DNA from: Spirochaetaceae bacterium
GTDB lineage: Bacteria; Spirochaetota; Spirochaetia; SZUA-6; Fen-1364
Length of the DNA stretch: 14,788 nucleotides
Assembly (NCBI GenBank): GCA_003170115.1
Contig: PMZS01000051.1
Span: forward strand, 1-14,788
Reading direction: 5' to 3'
Positions 14,301-14,788 of the stretch are shown here, in pieces. A model generated the notes under the pieces. That model did no database searches. It saw nothing but the letters and a program-made list of their open reading frames with translations, and had not been told where the DNA came from. The number at the start of each line of letters is the position of its first letter. Positions within the stretch are counted from its first letter, which is position 1. A program made the translations under genes and the position numbers.

Positions 14301-14788
14301 CGCTTCTACGGTCCGATCGAGCCGTCGTTCATGGCGGCAATATTCGGTCTTTCGGGGGACCGGCTGCAACTATTGATCGCCGACCTCGCGGAAGAAGAAC
14401 AGGTCGTCCTCGACCGGCTGGCCGCGGACTCCGAGCTTCTCCTTCTTTGTGACCGGGAAAACCTGGAAACTCTCCTGCGGATCTCCCGGGCCCGGGCTCG
14501 ACCCGAGGTCCGCACGCTCCCCGCCGACCTGCTGCCGCTTTTCGTCGCCCGGCAGCAGGGGCTTGTGCATCGGGGAACCTCCCCCGACGACATGAAGGCC
14601 TGCTGGGAGAAGCTCTTCGGTTTTCCCCTGGCGGCGCACCTGTGGGAGGAGGAAGTGCTTCCGGCGCGCTTGGACGGCTACACGACCCGCTGGCTGGACA
14701 GCCTTCTGGCGGAGGCGGGCCTGCTGTGGCTGGGGTGCGGCAGGCGGAAGCTCACCTTCTGCTTCGAGCAGGATGCGGAACTGTATCT
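11355..14788 (+). CDS. lhr: Lhr-type DEAD/DEAH superfamily 2 helicase, truncated by the window edge
   Basis: The frame stays open for 1144 codons and runs off the right edge. It is a large helicase-related (Lhr) protein, an ATP-driven single-strand DNA translocase and helicase linked to DNA repair. Visible motifs are Walker A A50-P-T-G-T-G-K56-T, D172-E-I-H175, L205-S-A-T-V209 and motif VI Q371-R-L-G-R-A-G-H-R379, giving two RecA domains. The later P-S-P-F and M-Y-x-D-D-x-P stretch (about residues 826-847) is typical of the Lhr core end. Beyond it lies the Lhr C-terminal region of winged-helix-like segments, still incomplete. Known full-length bacterial Lhr proteins are about 1400-1550 residues, so several hundred are probably missing. 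ATG overlaps the M48 stop as ATGA. No strong ribosome binding site is seen, so translational coupling is likely. Confidence 0.94.
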   Translation, partial: MTTGATGESALLPFHPLIRAWFLTSVGRPTEVQARAWPVIARGAHALVSAPTGTGKTFAAFLWGINQLATGSLRTGKVRILYVSPLKALNNDIQRNLLAPLSALEAVFRQAGEALPRIRVLTRSGDTPPGERRRMLRNPPEILITTPESLNLILSSPNGRLMLDGVATVILDEIHAVAGSKRGTHLVTAVDRLVRLSGEFQRIALSATVKPLSAIADLVGGYTIEYAGEPVYRKRQVQIVHCPMSKTYELRIEFPAGDAAPGPGEEPVFDALARECRRIIAENRSTLFFVNSRRHAEKLARFINEGLPQPLAWSHHGSLSRELRLVVEQRLKQGELKAIVATSSLELGIDIGSLDRVILVQTPFTVASAVQRLGRAGHRVGETSRGVLFPLHGKDIVDAAVTAKCVREQDIDEIVPVVCPLDVLAQVIVSMTSVETWKAGELYDFIRAGYPFQTLPRRHFDLVLDMLTGRYEETRLRDLAAMVSYDRIESTLRAKEGARLRLSISGGTIPDRGYFSMRAADSKALIGELDEEFVWERSLGDTFVFGAQGWRIQKIDHQNVEVVPVAARMGMSPFWKAEERNRDFHISERIALALKEWNPRVNDEGLVAELEESHGLAPAAARAMIGFLARQRDATGTDLPHRHHLLVEHTRDPDGKGEGASVVLHTLWGGRVNRPFGLALSAAWEERFGFRPEMIQTNDAILLLLPRRVGAEEILSLVDPGSVERLLRSRLEGSGFFGARFRESAGRALLLPRATARRRTPLWLTRQRVKSLFAAVSRYDDFPLLLETWRTCLRDEFDLAHLTKVLEELEAGIIRVSEVSTPAPSPFCGELVWRQTNTLMYADDAPQGHASTNLRGDLVRELAVSSDLRPRIDRGVMAVFQAKRQRTAEGYAPRDSRELLDWVKERVVLPREEWEDLLEACVRENGVSREELLAPIEAKIVRYTFGTSESPCIAAAESLPRLRRGIEGTDEEALGGIISEWLRFYGPIEPSFMAAIFGLSGDRLQLLIADLAEEEQVVLDRLAADSELLLLCDRENLETLLRISRARARPEVRTLPADLLPLFVARQQGLVHRGTSPDDMKACWEKLFGFPLAAHLWEEEVLPARLDGYTTRWLDSLLAEAGLLWLGCGRRKLTFCFEQDAELY

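Noticed and set aside
1..14788. Defence island, toxin-antitoxin pair, prophage or transposon
   Set aside because: No nuclease, methyltransferase, integrase, transposase, terminal repeats or small toxin-antitoxin pair could be recognised. The STAND-like protein carries a cyclase output rather than a known defence effector.

Overview
This is a GC-rich bacterial chromosomal segment with densely packed genes: no gap exceeds about 160 bases. Eleven protein genes are supported. No rRNA, tRNA, CRISPR array, insertion sequence, phage gene or attachment site was seen. The gene set (YbaK, PepF, Ste24-type M48 protease, cyclase-NTPase-TPR signalling protein, DUF4389, DUF4870, Lhr) fits a free-living bacterium, probably from one of the GC-rich and often uncultured phyla. 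The sequence alone does not let me name the phylum. Bases 1-2307 hold a hotdog thioesterase (-) divergent from a YbaK-type deacylase (+), then an EamA-type transporter (+) converging on a 92-residue membrane protein (-) that has its own promoter and intrinsic terminator.

Bases 2403-9146 are all on the minus strand. In transcription order they are: a 938-residue protein joining a class III nucleotide cyclase domain, an NB-ARC-like NTPase and TPR repeats; an unrecognised secreted protein; a Ste24-type M48 membrane protease; and an M3 oligoendopeptidase (PepF-like) whose start overlaps the protease stop by four bases. The cyclase gene has a good promoter in the 160-base divergent region 9147-9306. 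The Ste24 start codon lies in one arm of a perfect 12-bp inverted repeat. The PepF gene carries an in-frame array of four 18-bp repeats.

Bases 9307-14788 are all on the plus strand: a DUF4389 membrane protein made of two homologous halves, a DUF4870-like membrane protein, an M48 metallopeptidase with an N-terminal signal or anchor, and a large Lhr-type helicase that runs off the right edge. The last three overlap one another and look translationally coupled.

Two themes stand out. First, three separate zinc metallopeptidases (two M48, one M3) sit among small membrane proteins, which suggests envelope protein turnover plus downstream peptide degradation. Second, the recognisable promoters lie very close to the start codons: predicted leaders are about 0 nt for the first two genes, about 6 nt for the transporter, and about 14-17 nt for the cyclase and DUF4389 genes. 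This suggests leaderless or short-leader transcription is common here. I found no defence or mobile system, and nothing I could defend as a wholly new multi-gene system. The best candidates for new biology are the inverted repeat at the Ste24 start, the PepF minisatellite and the divergent leaderless pair.
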